DNA of 64,000 nucleotides from positions 1,362,149 through 1,426,148 of the forward strand of contig NZ_JAULBL010000002.1 of NCBI RefSeq assembly GCF_030512175.1. The letters are read 5' to 3'. The position numbers were made by a program, and so were the translations under genes. Under the pieces are notes generated by a model that did no database searches, was not told where the DNA came from, and saw only the letters and a list, made by a program, of their open reading frames with translations. Shown one piece after another: positions 24,018 through 32,816 of this stretch. Position 1 is the stretch's first letter; each line of letters starts with the position of its first letter. The stretch comes from Paeniglutamicibacter sulfureus. GTDB lineage: Bacteria > Actinomycetota > Actinomycetes > Actinomycetales > Micrococcaceae.

Positions 24018-24614
24018 ATGACCGATGCAATCCAAACCCCACGAACGGCTACCCGAATTGGCGTCATCTTTGCCGCAGTGCTGCTGTGCCTGATGACCTT
24101 CATTGGGGTCTCAAGTGCCCAGGCGCACGACGAACTGATCTCTTCAACCCCTGCCTCCGGCGACGTGCTGAAGAGCGCACCAACATCACTCGTGCTTACC
24201 TTCAGCGGTGACATCAAGAAGATCGGCACGATTCTCGAACTGAAAGCGGCGGACGGTCAAAAGGTCGGGACGACATTCAGCATCGACCGCCGAGACGTCA
24301 CGGTGACTCCGGAGGCCCCGCTGACCAACGGCAGCTACACGCTGGTGGCCCGCGTGGTGTCCTCCGACGGCCACCCGATCGCCAAGGACATTGACTTCGA
24401 GATCAACGACCCCGCGGAGGTCGCCAGCTCCGCACCCGAGGGCGCGAACGCCAGCCCGCCGGCGGCAGCACCCGCACCTGTCGAGGCCACAGAGGATTCC
24501 GACGACAGCCAGCCCCTGGCCGGCATGCCCGCCGGCCTCATCTGGACCATCCTCGCACTTGCCGGTATCGGCATGGTCGTCCTGGTGCTGCTCAAGGTCC
24601 GCCGGCAAAAGTAG
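24018..24614 (+). CDS. copC: CopC-family copper-binding protein with C-terminal anchor
   Basis: Protein of 198 aa. A signal peptide ends at about AQA-H37, so the mature protein starts with histidine, the first Cu(II) ligand in CopC. The second ligand region SSDGHPIAKDIDFE is present. The beta-sandwich domain covers residues about 37-135. It is followed by a proline/alanine-rich linker and one membrane helix (LIWTILALAGIGMVVLVLL) with a basic tail, so it is tethered outside the membrane. It probably hands copper to the CopD-type protein encoded next. Confidence 0.9.
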   Translation: MTDAIQTPRTATRIGVIFAAVLLCLMTFIGVSSAQAHDELISSTPASGDVLKSAPTSLVLTFSGDIKKIGTILELKAADGQKVGTTFSIDRRDVTVTPEAPLTNGSYTLVARVVSSDGHPIAKDIDFEINDPAEVASSAPEGANASPPAAAPAPVEATEDSDDSQPLAGMPAGLIWTILALAGIGMVVLVLLKVRRQK

Positions 24615-24648
24615 CCGGCGTGTGCGGTACCGGAGCCGCATACGCCGG
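24615..24648 (+). terminator. Hairpin between copC and copD
   Basis: Arms 24615-24627 and 24636-24648 pair over 13 positions with one wobble. It directly follows the copC stop and lacks a T-run, so it may attenuate or protect the upstream mRNA instead of ending it. Confidence 0.5.
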
Positions 24649-24746
24649 GCAGCGGCCGGAGGGCCCGGGGTGGCACAGGCCACCCTGGTCCCTCGGCTTC
24701 TGCCAATCGGTGGGAGAATGAAGCGGCAGGACGCTGAAAGGACATT

Positions 24747-26876
24747 GTGAACAAGTCACGGAACACGCAGGCCACGGCCTCCCGGGCGCAGGCGGCGACC
24801 CCCACGGGGCCGCTTTGGCCCCTGTTGACCCTTCCGGCGCTGCTGGTCGGCGTGCTGGTGCTCGTCGCCGCCAGCTACTTTGCCGGCACCGCAACGGCCA
24901 GCGAGCTGGGGGACCACGGTCCATTGGTTCGGTGGGCCCTCCCTGCGGCCAAGGCGCTGCACCACTCCTCGATGGCCATCACCGTCGCCGCCCTGATCTT
25001 TGCCGCAACCATCCTGCCGCGTTCCACCAAGCCCAAACGCCCTGCACCGGGTGAACAGGACACCGATGGCGGCGAAGTCCACCCGGCCTTTGCCCGCGCC
25101 ATGAACCTGGCCGCCGCCGCCGGATTGCTCTGGACGGTTTCCGCGGCGGCGGTGCTGGTCTTCACCTTCTGGGACCTCGTGGGCAAGCCCATGAGCACCG
25201 ACCCGAGCTACACATCCGCGATGCTCGACTACGTCCTGAATATTTCCGTGGGCCGGGCATGGGCCTGGATGATCGTGATCGCCGCGATCACCTCGTCGCT
25301 GGCCTTTGGCGTGAGGTCCCCGTCATGGGTCGGTGCCACCGCCGTCTTCTCCCTGGCCGGAGTCCTCCCGATGTCGCTGATCGGACACGCCGCGGGCGGC
25401 GATGACCACTGGGGCGCGGTCAACTCGATCATGCTGCACCTGGTAGGCGTGTGCCTCTGGTTCGGCGGCATCGTCGTGCTGGCCGCTCTGGCACCGCTGC
25501 TGGCCTCCAAGGCCCCGGGGCGCCATTCGGGCACCCGGCCCATCCTGGCCGGCACCGTGCTGCAGCGTTTCTCGGCATTGGCCACCATCTCCATCGTCCT
25601 GGTCGCCGGTTCCGGAGTCGTCAATGCCTCGATCCGCATCTCCGGCTGGGACCAGTGGATGACCCCCTACGGCTTGATCGTGATCGCCAAGGCCGGGGCC
25701 ACCCTTGCCCTGGGGGCGCTGGGCCTTGCCCACCGCAGCCGGGTGATCCCGGCACTTCGGGCCGGGAAGCTGGAGGCCACGCGCGCCGCCTGGCTGGTGG
25801 TGGCTGCCGAAACCATTGTCATGGCCGCCGTCATGGCACTGGCCACGGTGCTGGCCCGCACCGCACCCCCAACCCCGGAAACCGCGCCGGAACTGCCGAC
25901 CCCCGCCCGGCTGTTGACCGGATACGAACTTCCCCCCGAGCTCACCAGCGCCAGCTGGCTGCAGGTCTGGCGCTTCGATTGGCTCTGGATCGCCATTGTG
26001 ATTTTCCTGGCCGTCGCCTACCTGTGGGCCGTGGTGACGGTGCGCCGCCGGGGCGACAAGTGGTCCCTCCTGCTCACGATCTCCTGGCTGGTGGGTCTGG
26101 CCTGCCTGTTCTACTTCACCTCCGGCGCCCTGGCCGTGTACGGCACAATCCTTTTCTCCGTGCACATGGTCGACCACATGGCCTTGACCATGGTCGCGCC
26201 CTTGTTCATGGTGATCGGCTCGCCCGTCACCCTGGCACTGAAGGCCTTGTCCTCGCGCAGCGACGGCACCCGCGGACCGCGCGAGTGGATCCTGGTGCTG
26301 GTGCACTCGAAGTTCTCGGCGTTGGTCACCAACCCGATCTTCGCCGCCGCCAACTTCGCCGGATCGATCATCATCTTCTACGGCACCGACATCTTCGGCT
26401 TCGCCCTGCGCAACCACGTGGGCCACGAATTGATGAACGTGCACTTCCTGATCACCGGCTACCTCTTCGCTCTGTCCATGATCGGCACCGACCCGGTGCC
26501 GCGTCGCGCGCCCTACCCGCTGCGCCTGGTGATCCTGCTGGCGACCATGAGCTTCCATGCCTTTTACGGGGTTTCCATCATGAGCTCCACCTCGCTGATG
26601 CAGGCCGACTGGTTCGGCAACATGGGACGCACCTGGGGCGAGGACGCGCTGGAGGACCAACGGCTGGGCGCCGGGGCCATGTGGGGGATCGGGGAGATCC
26701 CCACACTGCTGCTGGCCCTGGGTGTCATGGTGTCCTGGAACCGGGACGATTCCAAGGAATCCAAACGCAAGGACCGGCAGGCCGACCGGGACAACGAAGC
26801 GGAACTGAACGCCTACAACGACATGTTTGCCCAATTGAAAAAGCGAGACGAGGAGATTGCGCGCCGTGGCCGCTAG
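24747..26876 (+). CDS. CopD-CtaG fusion membrane protein
   Basis: Protein of 709 aa starting at GTG 24747 with GAAAGGA just upstream. The N-terminal half (about residues 20-385) has eight or more membrane helices and the CopD copper-transport region (SIMLHLVGVCLWFGGIVVL). The C-terminal half (about 420-670) is a cytochrome c oxidase assembly factor CtaG domain: YGTILFSVHMVDHMALTMV, then MNVHFLITGYLFALSMIG and FHAFYGVSIMSS. The histidine-containing helices fit copper passage. The last 40 residues are a charged cytoplasmic tail. The fusion suggests copper is imported and delivered to oxidase assembly by one polypeptide. Confidence 0.88.
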   Translation: MNKSRNTQATASRAQAATPTGPLWPLLTLPALLVGVLVLVAASYFAGTATASELGDHGPLVRWALPAAKALHHSSMAITVAALIFAATILPRSTKPKRPAPGEQDTDGGEVHPAFARAMNLAAAAGLLWTVSAAAVLVFTFWDLVGKPMSTDPSYTSAMLDYVLNISVGRAWAWMIVIAAITSSLAFGVRSPSWVGATAVFSLAGVLPMSLIGHAAGGDDHWGAVNSIMLHLVGVCLWFGGIVVLAALAPLLASKAPGRHSGTRPILAGTVLQRFSALATISIVLVAGSGVVNASIRISGWDQWMTPYGLIVIAKAGATLALGALGLAHRSRVIPALRAGKLEATRAAWLVVAAETIVMAAVMALATVLARTAPPTPETAPELPTPARLLTGYELPPELTSASWLQVWRFDWLWIAIVIFLAVAYLWAVVTVRRRGDKWSLLLTISWLVGLACLFYFTSGALAVYGTILFSVHMVDHMALTMVAPLFMVIGSPVTLALKALSSRSDGTRGPREWILVLVHSKFSALVTNPIFAAANFAGSIIIFYGTDIFGFALRNHVGHELMNVHFLITGYLFALSMIGTDPVPRRAPYPLRLVILLATMSFHAFYGVSIMSSTSLMQADWFGNMGRTWGEDALEDQRLGAGAMWGIGEIPTLLLALGVMVSWNRDDSKESKRKDRQADRDNEAELNAYNDMFAQLKKRDEEIARRGR

Positions 26877-27645
26877 GACCAAGACGGGTGCGCTGCGCGC
26901 CCTTGCCCTGAGCATGTCAATGGGCCTGTTGCTGGCCGGATGTGCCGGATCCCCGCAGGCCGTTGAACTGCCCGAGGGCCACGCACCGCTGAGCACCGCG
27001 CCTTCGGCGCCTTCCTCCGCGGCACCTTCCAGCGCGGCGGCGGAGCTGGACGTCTCCGAGCTGTCGGTGGCCTCGGGAATCTCCATGGCCGCACGATTGG
27101 GCTTCGACCAGGCCCGGGTGATCTCCGGAACGGAACTCGCCGGGCTGAAGAAGTCACCGGAGGAGAACCGGGGTTCGGTTGCCGTGCTGCCCACGCAGTG
27201 CGGGGACGTCATCGAGTCGCTGAACTGGTCGCCGCTGCAAATGGGCGGCGAGGGGGCGCGCACCGACTTCCTGACCGAAAAGATCGCCGCCACCGGTTCC
27301 GTCGAGGTCGCCGAGATCACCGACAAGGCGGCCCTGGAGGCGCACTACGCCACCGTGCTGGCCATGCTGACGGAGTGCAAGTCGGTGACCATGCACCAGG
27401 AAACCGAGACCGTTCCCTTCAAGACCTCCAAGCCGCAGCTCAAGGCCGGCGCGGCGGACTCGGCCATCGCCTGGACGCGCGGCACGCCGGGCCAGGGAAT
27501 GCGACAGCAGGCCCTGGTGTTGATCAAGTCCAAGGGGGACCACGTGGCAATGGTGTCCTTTATCGCCGCCGACGGCCTCGAGGCGCCCGAGTTCAGCCAG
27601 ATGGCTGCCGAGATCCTCAACGCCGCACTCGCCCAGGCGGGCTAG
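26866..27645 (+). CDS. Putative lipoprotein of unknown function
   Basis: Protein of 259 aa. The signal peptide ends in LLLAGC, a clear lipobox, followed by a Ser/Pro/Ala-rich linker. The mature domain (about 60-255) has no motif I recognise; two cysteines (in LPTQCGDVI and LTECKSV) may form a disulfide. GTG 26866 is chosen because GAGGAG lies ten bases upstream; it overlaps the copD stop by 11 bases, so the two are co-transcribed. It may belong to the copper/oxidase assembly group by position only. Confidence 0.75.
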   Translation: MAARTKTGALRALALSMSMGLLLAGCAGSPQAVELPEGHAPLSTAPSAPSSAAPSSAAAELDVSELSVASGISMAARLGFDQARVISGTELAGLKKSPEENRGSVAVLPTQCGDVIESLNWSPLQMGGEGARTDFLTEKIAATGSVEVAEITDKAALEAHYATVLAMLTECKSVTMHQETETVPFKTSKPQLKAGAADSAIAWTRGTPGQGMRQQALVLIKSKGDHVAMVSFIAADGLEAPEFSQMAAEILNAALAQAG

Positions 27646-27793
27646 CCGCCCGCGCTTCCCGTCCAGGAGGCACCTGGCGACGGTCCCTGACCCGGGTTCG
27701 TCGCATCAGGTCATGATGTCCCGCTCCCGGCAGCAAACCGGGATAATTGAATCCAGCACAGTGTCAGCCGACAAGCCGAGGAGTACCCCCACA

Positions 27794-29749
27794 ATGACAG
27801 CTTCCACAAACACCGGAACCGAATCCGTGCGCACCTCCTACAAGGTCCGCGCCTCCGAACTGGTCGGCCGCAATTGGCTGAACACCGGCGGGAAGCAGCT
27901 GTCCCTTGAGGACTTCCGCGGCAAGATCACGATCCTGGACTTCTGGACGTTCTGCTGCATCAACTGCCTGCACGTGCTGGACGAGCTGCGCCCGCTGGAG
28001 GCCAAGTACTCCGATGTCCTGGTGACCGTGGGCGTGCACTCCCCGAAGTTCGAATACGAGGCCGACCCGGTGGCGCTGGCAGCTGCAGTGGAACGCTACG
28101 AAATCCAGCACCCGGTGCTCGATGACCCGGAACTGGTCACCTGGCAGGCGTATGCCGCCCGCGCCTGGCCGACCCTGGTGGTCGTTGACCCCGAGGGCTA
28201 CATCGTCGCCCACCTCTCGGGCGAGGGCCACGCGTCCGGACTGGAATCCCTGGTCGAGGAGCTCATCGCCGAGCACGACGCCAAGGGCACGCTGCACCGC
28301 GGCACCGGCCCCTACGTGGCGCCCCCGGCGCGCGAGGGCGACCTGCGCTTCCCCGGCAAGGCGGTTGCCCTGGAAAACGGGAACTTCCTCGTCGGCGACT
28401 CCGGCCACCACCGCATCGTGGAACTGGGCAACGACCTGTCCACCGTGGTGCGCACCTTCGGCTCCGGGACCAAGGGCTTTGCCGATGGCGACGCTGACAC
28501 GGCACAGTTCAACGAGCCCCAGGGTCTGGCGCTGCTGCCGGCCGATCGCGCCGCGGCACTGGGCTACCATGCGGTCATCGCCGACACCGTCAACCACCGC
28601 CTGCGCGGGCTGAACCTTGACACCGGCGTCGTCACCACGCTGGCAGGCAACGGCATCCAGCGCCTGCTCGACGCCGAACAAGCGCGCTCGGAAGTCGGCG
28701 AGGACAACGAAGAGGCCTGGCTCAGCGACCTCGGCAACGACCCGCTGAACACCTCGCTGTCCTCCCCGTGGGACGTGCTGTGGAGCCCCAAGACCGACTC
28801 CGTCATCATCGCGATGGCCGGAACCCACCAGATCTTCGCCTTCAACCCCCAGACCTCGGCCCTGTCGGTCTTCGCCGGCACCGGGCTGGAGGGCCTGACC
28901 GACGGCGCGGCCTCGGAGAGCTGGTTCGCCCAGTCCTCCGGCCTGGCCTTGGACAAGGCGGAAAACATCTGGGTGGCCGACTCGGAGACCTCCGCACTGC
29001 GCCGCCTGGTGTTGGCCGAGGACGGCTCGGTGGCCAACGTCGAAACTGCCATCGGCGCGGGGCTCTTTGACTTCGGGTTCCGCGACGGAGCCGCGGACGC
29101 TGCGCGGTTGCAGCACCCGCTGGGTGTCGCGGCGCTGCCCGACGGCTCGATCGCCATCGCCGACACCTACAACGGCGCGGTGCGCCGCTACGACCCCGCC
29201 ACCGCCACCGTCAGCACCCTGGCCCGCGGACTCAACGAGCCCGCGGACGTGCAGCTCGACACCTCGGTGGACGGTGAACCGGTGCTGCTGGTTGTGGAGA
29301 CCAACAGCCACCAGCTGGTGCGCCTGCCATTGCCTGCCGAGGCACTGGTCGTTGACGAGGGCGCCAGCCAGACCCAGCGTCCCAAGACCAAGGTCACCGC
29401 GGGGGAGCACGCACTGACGGTGCGCTTCTCCGCACCCAAGGGCCAGAAGCTCGATGACCGCTGGGGCGATCCCACGCAGCTGAAGATCTCATCCTCCCCG
29501 GAGGAGCTGCTGCTGTCCGGCGGCGGCACCTCGACCGGATTGACCCGGACCCTGGAATTGAACCCCGAGGTCCTCGAGGGCGTCCTGCACATCACCGCCC
29601 GCGCGGCCGCCTGCGACGGCGAGCCCGGTGGCGAGATCCCGATGCACGCCGCCTGCCACCTGTACCAGCAGGACTGGGGCATCCCGGTGATCCTGGATGC
29701 CGAGGGCGAAAGCGAACTGGTCCTAGACCTGCGCGGCCTGGACACCTAG
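27794..29749 (+). CDS. Thioredoxin-like/NHL-repeat protein (NHLRC2-like)
   Basis: Protein of 651 aa. The first 165 residues form a thioredoxin-like domain with an unusual active site, WTFCCINCLHV (C54, C55, C58). Residues about 180-520 contain NHL/beta-propeller repeats (e.g. LVGDSGHHRIVEL, IADTVNHRLRGL, IADTYNGAVRRY). A C-terminal beta domain with two more cysteines (AACDGEPGG, HAACHLYQ) follows. No signal peptide is seen, so it is likely cytoplasmic. This two-domain layout matches NHLRC2-type proteins of unclear function. ATG 27794 has GAGGAG ten bases upstream; GTG 27761 is another possible start. Confidence 0.85.
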   Translation: MTASTNTGTESVRTSYKVRASELVGRNWLNTGGKQLSLEDFRGKITILDFWTFCCINCLHVLDELRPLEAKYSDVLVTVGVHSPKFEYEADPVALAAAVERYEIQHPVLDDPELVTWQAYAARAWPTLVVVDPEGYIVAHLSGEGHASGLESLVEELIAEHDAKGTLHRGTGPYVAPPAREGDLRFPGKAVALENGNFLVGDSGHHRIVELGNDLSTVVRTFGSGTKGFADGDADTAQFNEPQGLALLPADRAAALGYHAVIADTVNHRLRGLNLDTGVVTTLAGNGIQRLLDAEQARSEVGEDNEEAWLSDLGNDPLNTSLSSPWDVLWSPKTDSVIIAMAGTHQIFAFNPQTSALSVFAGTGLEGLTDGAASESWFAQSSGLALDKAENIWVADSETSALRRLVLAEDGSVANVETAIGAGLFDFGFRDGAADAARLQHPLGVAALPDGSIAIADTYNGAVRRYDPATATVSTLARGLNEPADVQLDTSVDGEPVLLVVETNSHQLVRLPLPAEALVVDEGASQTQRPKTKVTAGEHALTVRFSAPKGQKLDDRWGDPTQLKISSSPEELLLSGGGTSTGLTRTLELNPEVLEGVLHITARAAACDGEPGGEIPMHAACHLYQQDWGIPVILDAEGESELVLDLRGLDT

Positions 29750-29768
29750 CCGGCTCCCCACGACCACT

Positions 29769-29808
29769 GCACGAGGCTCGTTCCCTTTCCGGGGGACGGG
29801 CCTTGTGC
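29769..29808 (+). terminator. Terminator after the NHL protein gene
   Basis: A 17-bp stem with wobbles (29769-29785 with 29792-29808) around a six-base loop lies 20 bases after the stop. Confidence 0.65.
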
Positions 29809-29901
29809 CGTCTGGGGATGGCGGCGAAAGTGGGGCATCTCACCCGCCCCGAAACGCCTTCGGTGAGGCGCGTCATGGCGGGGAGAATTCGGCCCGAGTA
29901 T

Positions 29902-29927
29902 CGTTAGCAATGCTAAAGAAACTAACG
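29902..29927. promoter_or_regulatory. Overlapping palindromes upstream of the MarR-MFS operon
   Basis: TTAGCA-A-TGCTAA (29904-29916) is a perfect 13-bp palindrome. A second pair, CGTTAG (29902-29907) and CTAACG (29922-29927), encloses it. MarR-type repressors bind such sites, so autoregulation by the downstream MarR protein is likely. Confidence 0.6.
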
Positions 29928-29976
29928 AGGTCGAAACCAAAGACGCCGGGTCGCCCGGCGCATTGAAGGAGGGTCC

Positions 29977-30465
29977 GTGGCTCGCCCGGATCAAGTGAAC
30001 GCAACCAACAACGCCCCGAAACCCGCACCAACAACCCCCGCCGATGCCGGCGGCACCGGCGACCTGGCCGCCGAACTGCGGGTGGCCGTGATGAAGACAT
30101 CCCGCCGCCTGCGCCTGGAATCCAGTTCCGAGACGCTCACCGCCGCCCAGTATTCGGTGCTCGCGGGCCTGGGAAACGAGCAGCACACCATCGGCGAGCT
30201 GGCCGCCCGCGAACAGGTCGCCGCCCCGTCCATGACGCGCATCGTGAAGTCCCTGCTGGAGGCGGGGCTGGTCACCCGCACGGCCAGCGAACAAGACGGG
30301 CGCCAGGTGCTGGTTGAGCCCACCACCGAGGGGAAGGCCGCTCTCCAGGCGGCCCGCAGCCAGCGCACCGCCTGGCTGGCGCGCCGCGTGGAAACACTCG
30401 GTGCCGAGGACCGGGCGACACTGAAACGGGCAGCCGCCCTGCTGCAGGAAATGAGCGCCAAGTGA
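29977..30465 (+). CDS. MarR-family regulator of an MFS exporter
   Basis: Protein of 162 aa. After a 25-residue Pro/Ala-rich extension comes the MarR fold: LTAAQYSVLAGLGN, then TIGELAAREQVAAPSMTRIVKSLLEAGLV and the wing RTASEQDGRQVLVEPT. The GTG start has AAGGAGG six bases upstream. The stop overlaps the MFS start in GTGA, so the regulator and exporter are one operon. Typical role: repressor released by a toxic compound. Confidence 0.9.
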   Translation: MARPDQVNATNNAPKPAPTTPADAGGTGDLAAELRVAVMKTSRRLRLESSSETLTAAQYSVLAGLGNEQHTIGELAAREQVAAPSMTRIVKSLLEAGLVTRTASEQDGRQVLVEPTTEGKAALQAARSQRTAWLARRVETLGAEDRATLKRAAALLQEMSAK

Positions 30466-31742
30466 GTCGGATGTTCAGCGCCCTGAAAAACCCGAACTAC
30501 CGCCTCTGGACCGCCGGTGCCCTGGTCTCGAACATCGGCACCTGGATGCAACGCGTGGCCCAGGACTGGCTGGTGCTCACCATCCTGACCGACCACGACG
30601 GTACCGCCGTCGGCATCACCACCGGCCTGCAATTCCTCCCCATCCTCCTCCTTGGCCCGTTTGCCGGGGTACTGGCGGACCGCATGGACAAGCGCAAGCT
30701 GCTGTTGGTCACCCAATCGGCCATGGGCTTCTTTGCCGTGCTGCTGGGCGCGCTGGTGCTTACGGGGTCGGCCGAGCTCTGGCATGTCTACTTGCTGGCC
30801 CTCGGCCTGGGCGTGGCAAGCGCCTTCGACGCCCCTGCCCGCCAGGCCTTCGTCTCCGAACTGGTTCCGACAAGCGACCTACCCAACGCCGTGGCGTTGA
30901 ACAGCGCCTCGTTCAACCTGGCCCGGTTGGCCGGCCCCGGCGTCGCCGGGATGCTGATCGCCGTCTTCGGGACCGGACCGGCATTCCTCATCAACGCCGC
31001 CAGCTTCGGTGCGGTGATCTTCTCCCTGGCCAAGATGCGCAAGGAGCGGTTCCAGCCCACCACCCTGGTGGCCCGCCGGAAGGGCCAGATCCGGGAGGGC
31101 GTGGCCTATGTGCGCCAGCGCCCCGACCTGCTGCTGATCTTTGGCCTCGCCTTCGTCGTGGCCACCTTCGGCCTGAACTTCCAGCTGACCAACGCCATGA
31201 TGGCCACCGACGTCTTCCACGTCGGTGCCGGGGAATTCGGCTTGCTGGGAACCATCATGGCCATCGGCACACTCGCCGGGGCCCTGCTGGCAGCCCGGAG
31301 GGGAAGTCCGCGCATGCGCTACCTGCTGGGTGGCGCCGTTGGCTTTGGCGCCACGGCACTGATCGCCAGCTTCATGCCGAGTTTCCTCTGGTACGCGCTG
31401 ATGATGGTGCCGGTGGGCCTGGCCTCGCTGACATTCCTGAACAGCGCCAACACCATGATCCAGCTCTCCGTGGATCCGGCCTACCGGGGGCGCGTCCTGG
31501 CGCTCTACATGATGGTGGTCCAGGGGGGAACGCCCCTGGGCGCCCCGTTGGTGGGCTGGCTGGGCACGGAATTCGGCGCCCGCTGGTCGGTCGGCAGCGG
31601 CGCCGTGCTGTCCCTGGTTGCCGGGCTCATTGCCGTTGCCCTGGTGGTGCGCAGGTCGCGGGCGACCCATGGCAAGCCATCCGGGGCCCCGGCCCGGCAC
31701 AGGGCCAGGGCCCGCGCCCTGGCCCCCGCGCTCGGACGGTAG
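30462..31742 (+). CDS. MFS exporter (DHA3/enterobactin exporter-like)
   Basis: Protein of 426 aa with about twelve membrane helices. It starts FSALKNPNYRLWTAGALVSN and has the loop motif DRMDKRKLL, both typical of the MFS_3 group. SAFDAPARQAFVSELVP is another hallmark. It is coupled to the MarR gene, suggesting drug or siderophore efflux under that repressor. The basic C-terminal tail is rich in Ala and Arg. Confidence 0.9.
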   Translation: MSRMFSALKNPNYRLWTAGALVSNIGTWMQRVAQDWLVLTILTDHDGTAVGITTGLQFLPILLLGPFAGVLADRMDKRKLLLVTQSAMGFFAVLLGALVLTGSAELWHVYLLALGLGVASAFDAPARQAFVSELVPTSDLPNAVALNSASFNLARLAGPGVAGMLIAVFGTGPAFLINAASFGAVIFSLAKMRKERFQPTTLVARRKGQIREGVAYVRQRPDLLLIFGLAFVVATFGLNFQLTNAMMATDVFHVGAGEFGLLGTIMAIGTLAGALLAARRGSPRMRYLLGGAVGFGATALIASFMPSFLWYALMMVPVGLASLTFLNSANTMIQLSVDPAYRGRVLALYMMVVQGGTPLGAPLVGWLGTEFGARWSVGSGAVLSLVAGLIAVALVVRRSRATHGKPSGAPARHRARARALAPALGR

Positions 31743-31774
31743 TTCACTGGGGGCCGGACCGGGCGACGCGGCCG

Positions 31775-32770
31775 TTACTCGCTGGAGACGGGCGTGACGC
31801 TGACCTTGGTGGTGTTGGCCCTGAGTGACGCGGTGAATCCGAAGTCGTTGTCGATGGTCTGTTCGGTGTACCTGCCGGTGCGCAGGTCCTGCTCGGTGAG
31901 TTCCAGACGGACCTTGACCGTCAGCGGGCGCAAGGCCCAGCCGCCGTCAAAGGAAACGATCTCGGCGGGCGGGTAGCCCAGGATGCTCCAGTGGATGGAG
32001 TCCGACTGCACCCGCGCCGTGGTGGAGTAGCTCATGGGGCAGCCCGCAGGCATGAGTACCTGCTGCTCGGCGCAGCCATCGAGGTATGCATTGATTTGCT
32101 TGTTGACCTCGTCCTGCAACTTCTTGGTGGGTTGGGTCCGCAACTTCACGGCAGTGTCCTTCTTCGCGAAGTCGGTGACGGCAAGGCCGCGAGAGTCAGC
32201 CGCGAAATTGGGCGTCGCAAAACTGGTGTCAATGACCGCCGGCACAAAGACCGGAACCGTGGCCCGGCCCTTGACCAGCGGTGCAGGACGCGAGTTCACG
32301 ACGACTTCATTGGTGGTGTTTGCCGAGATCGCCACGGTGGGAAGAGTCGTGGGAATGAATTCCCACTCATCGAAGAACATCCAACGGTTGCCGGCGTTCC
32401 GCAACTGGTAGGAGGTCTGCTGCTCGACCCCATGGACCGAGTAGCTTGCCACCACCTTGACGGTGTCTTCGGCCCCGGGGATCTCCTCGGGCTCGCCGAC
32501 AGTGAAATCCTTGATGTCGGCACTGGCCGCCTTCAGGCCCTCCCCGTCGAGAAGCAGGGCATTGCCCGGTGGCACCTTGGCATTCAGCAGCCCCAATGCC
32601 CGGGCGCCTTCGCCGTTGACGAGGTGGGAGTGGAGTGTCTTGACCATTTGGGCGGGCCCAAACACCCTCTGGTTCACCAGGGCGATGACGGAAACTGCAA
32701 CTACGGCCAGCACCACAAGGGCCGCCGCCCAGATGGCAGCGACCCTTGTGGGTGATAAACGTTCGCTCAT
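31775..32770 (-). CDS. Conserved single-pass membrane protein of unknown function
   Basis: Protein of 331 aa. One N-terminal membrane helix (VAAIWAAALVVLAVVAVSVIAL) anchors a large extracytoplasmic domain of about 290 residues. The external part contains two cysteines (LDGCAEQQV and MPAGCPMS) close together, probably a disulfide. I recognise no catalytic motif. It resembles actinobacterial cell-envelope proteins in layout only. ATG 32770 is chosen because translation begins right before the membrane helix; a longer frame upstream is Pro/Arg-rich and overlaps the ATPase gene. Confidence 0.75.
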   Translation of the reverse strand: MSERLSPTRVAAIWAAALVVLAVVAVSVIALVNQRVFGPAQMVKTLHSHLVNGEGARALGLLNAKVPPGNALLLDGEGLKAASADIKDFTVGEPEEIPGAEDTVKVVASYSVHGVEQQTSYQLRNAGNRWMFFDEWEFIPTTLPTVAISANTTNEVVVNSRPAPLVKGRATVPVFVPAVIDTSFATPNFAADSRGLAVTDFAKKDTAVKLRTQPTKKLQDEVNKQINAYLDGCAEQQVLMPAGCPMSYSTTARVQSDSIHWSILGYPPAEIVSFDGGWALRPLTVKVRLELTEQDLRTGRYTEQTIDNDFGFTASLRANTTKVSVTPVSSE

Positions 32771-32816
32771 TGAATCCAAGGCTACCGGGAAAATCGCGCC
32801 GTTTGCGCAACCCTTC

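Noticed and set aside
25323-27326. 667-codon minus-strand frame opposite copD
   Set aside because: Histidine/glutamine/glycine-rich antisense shadow; the sense gene has clear CopD and CtaG features.
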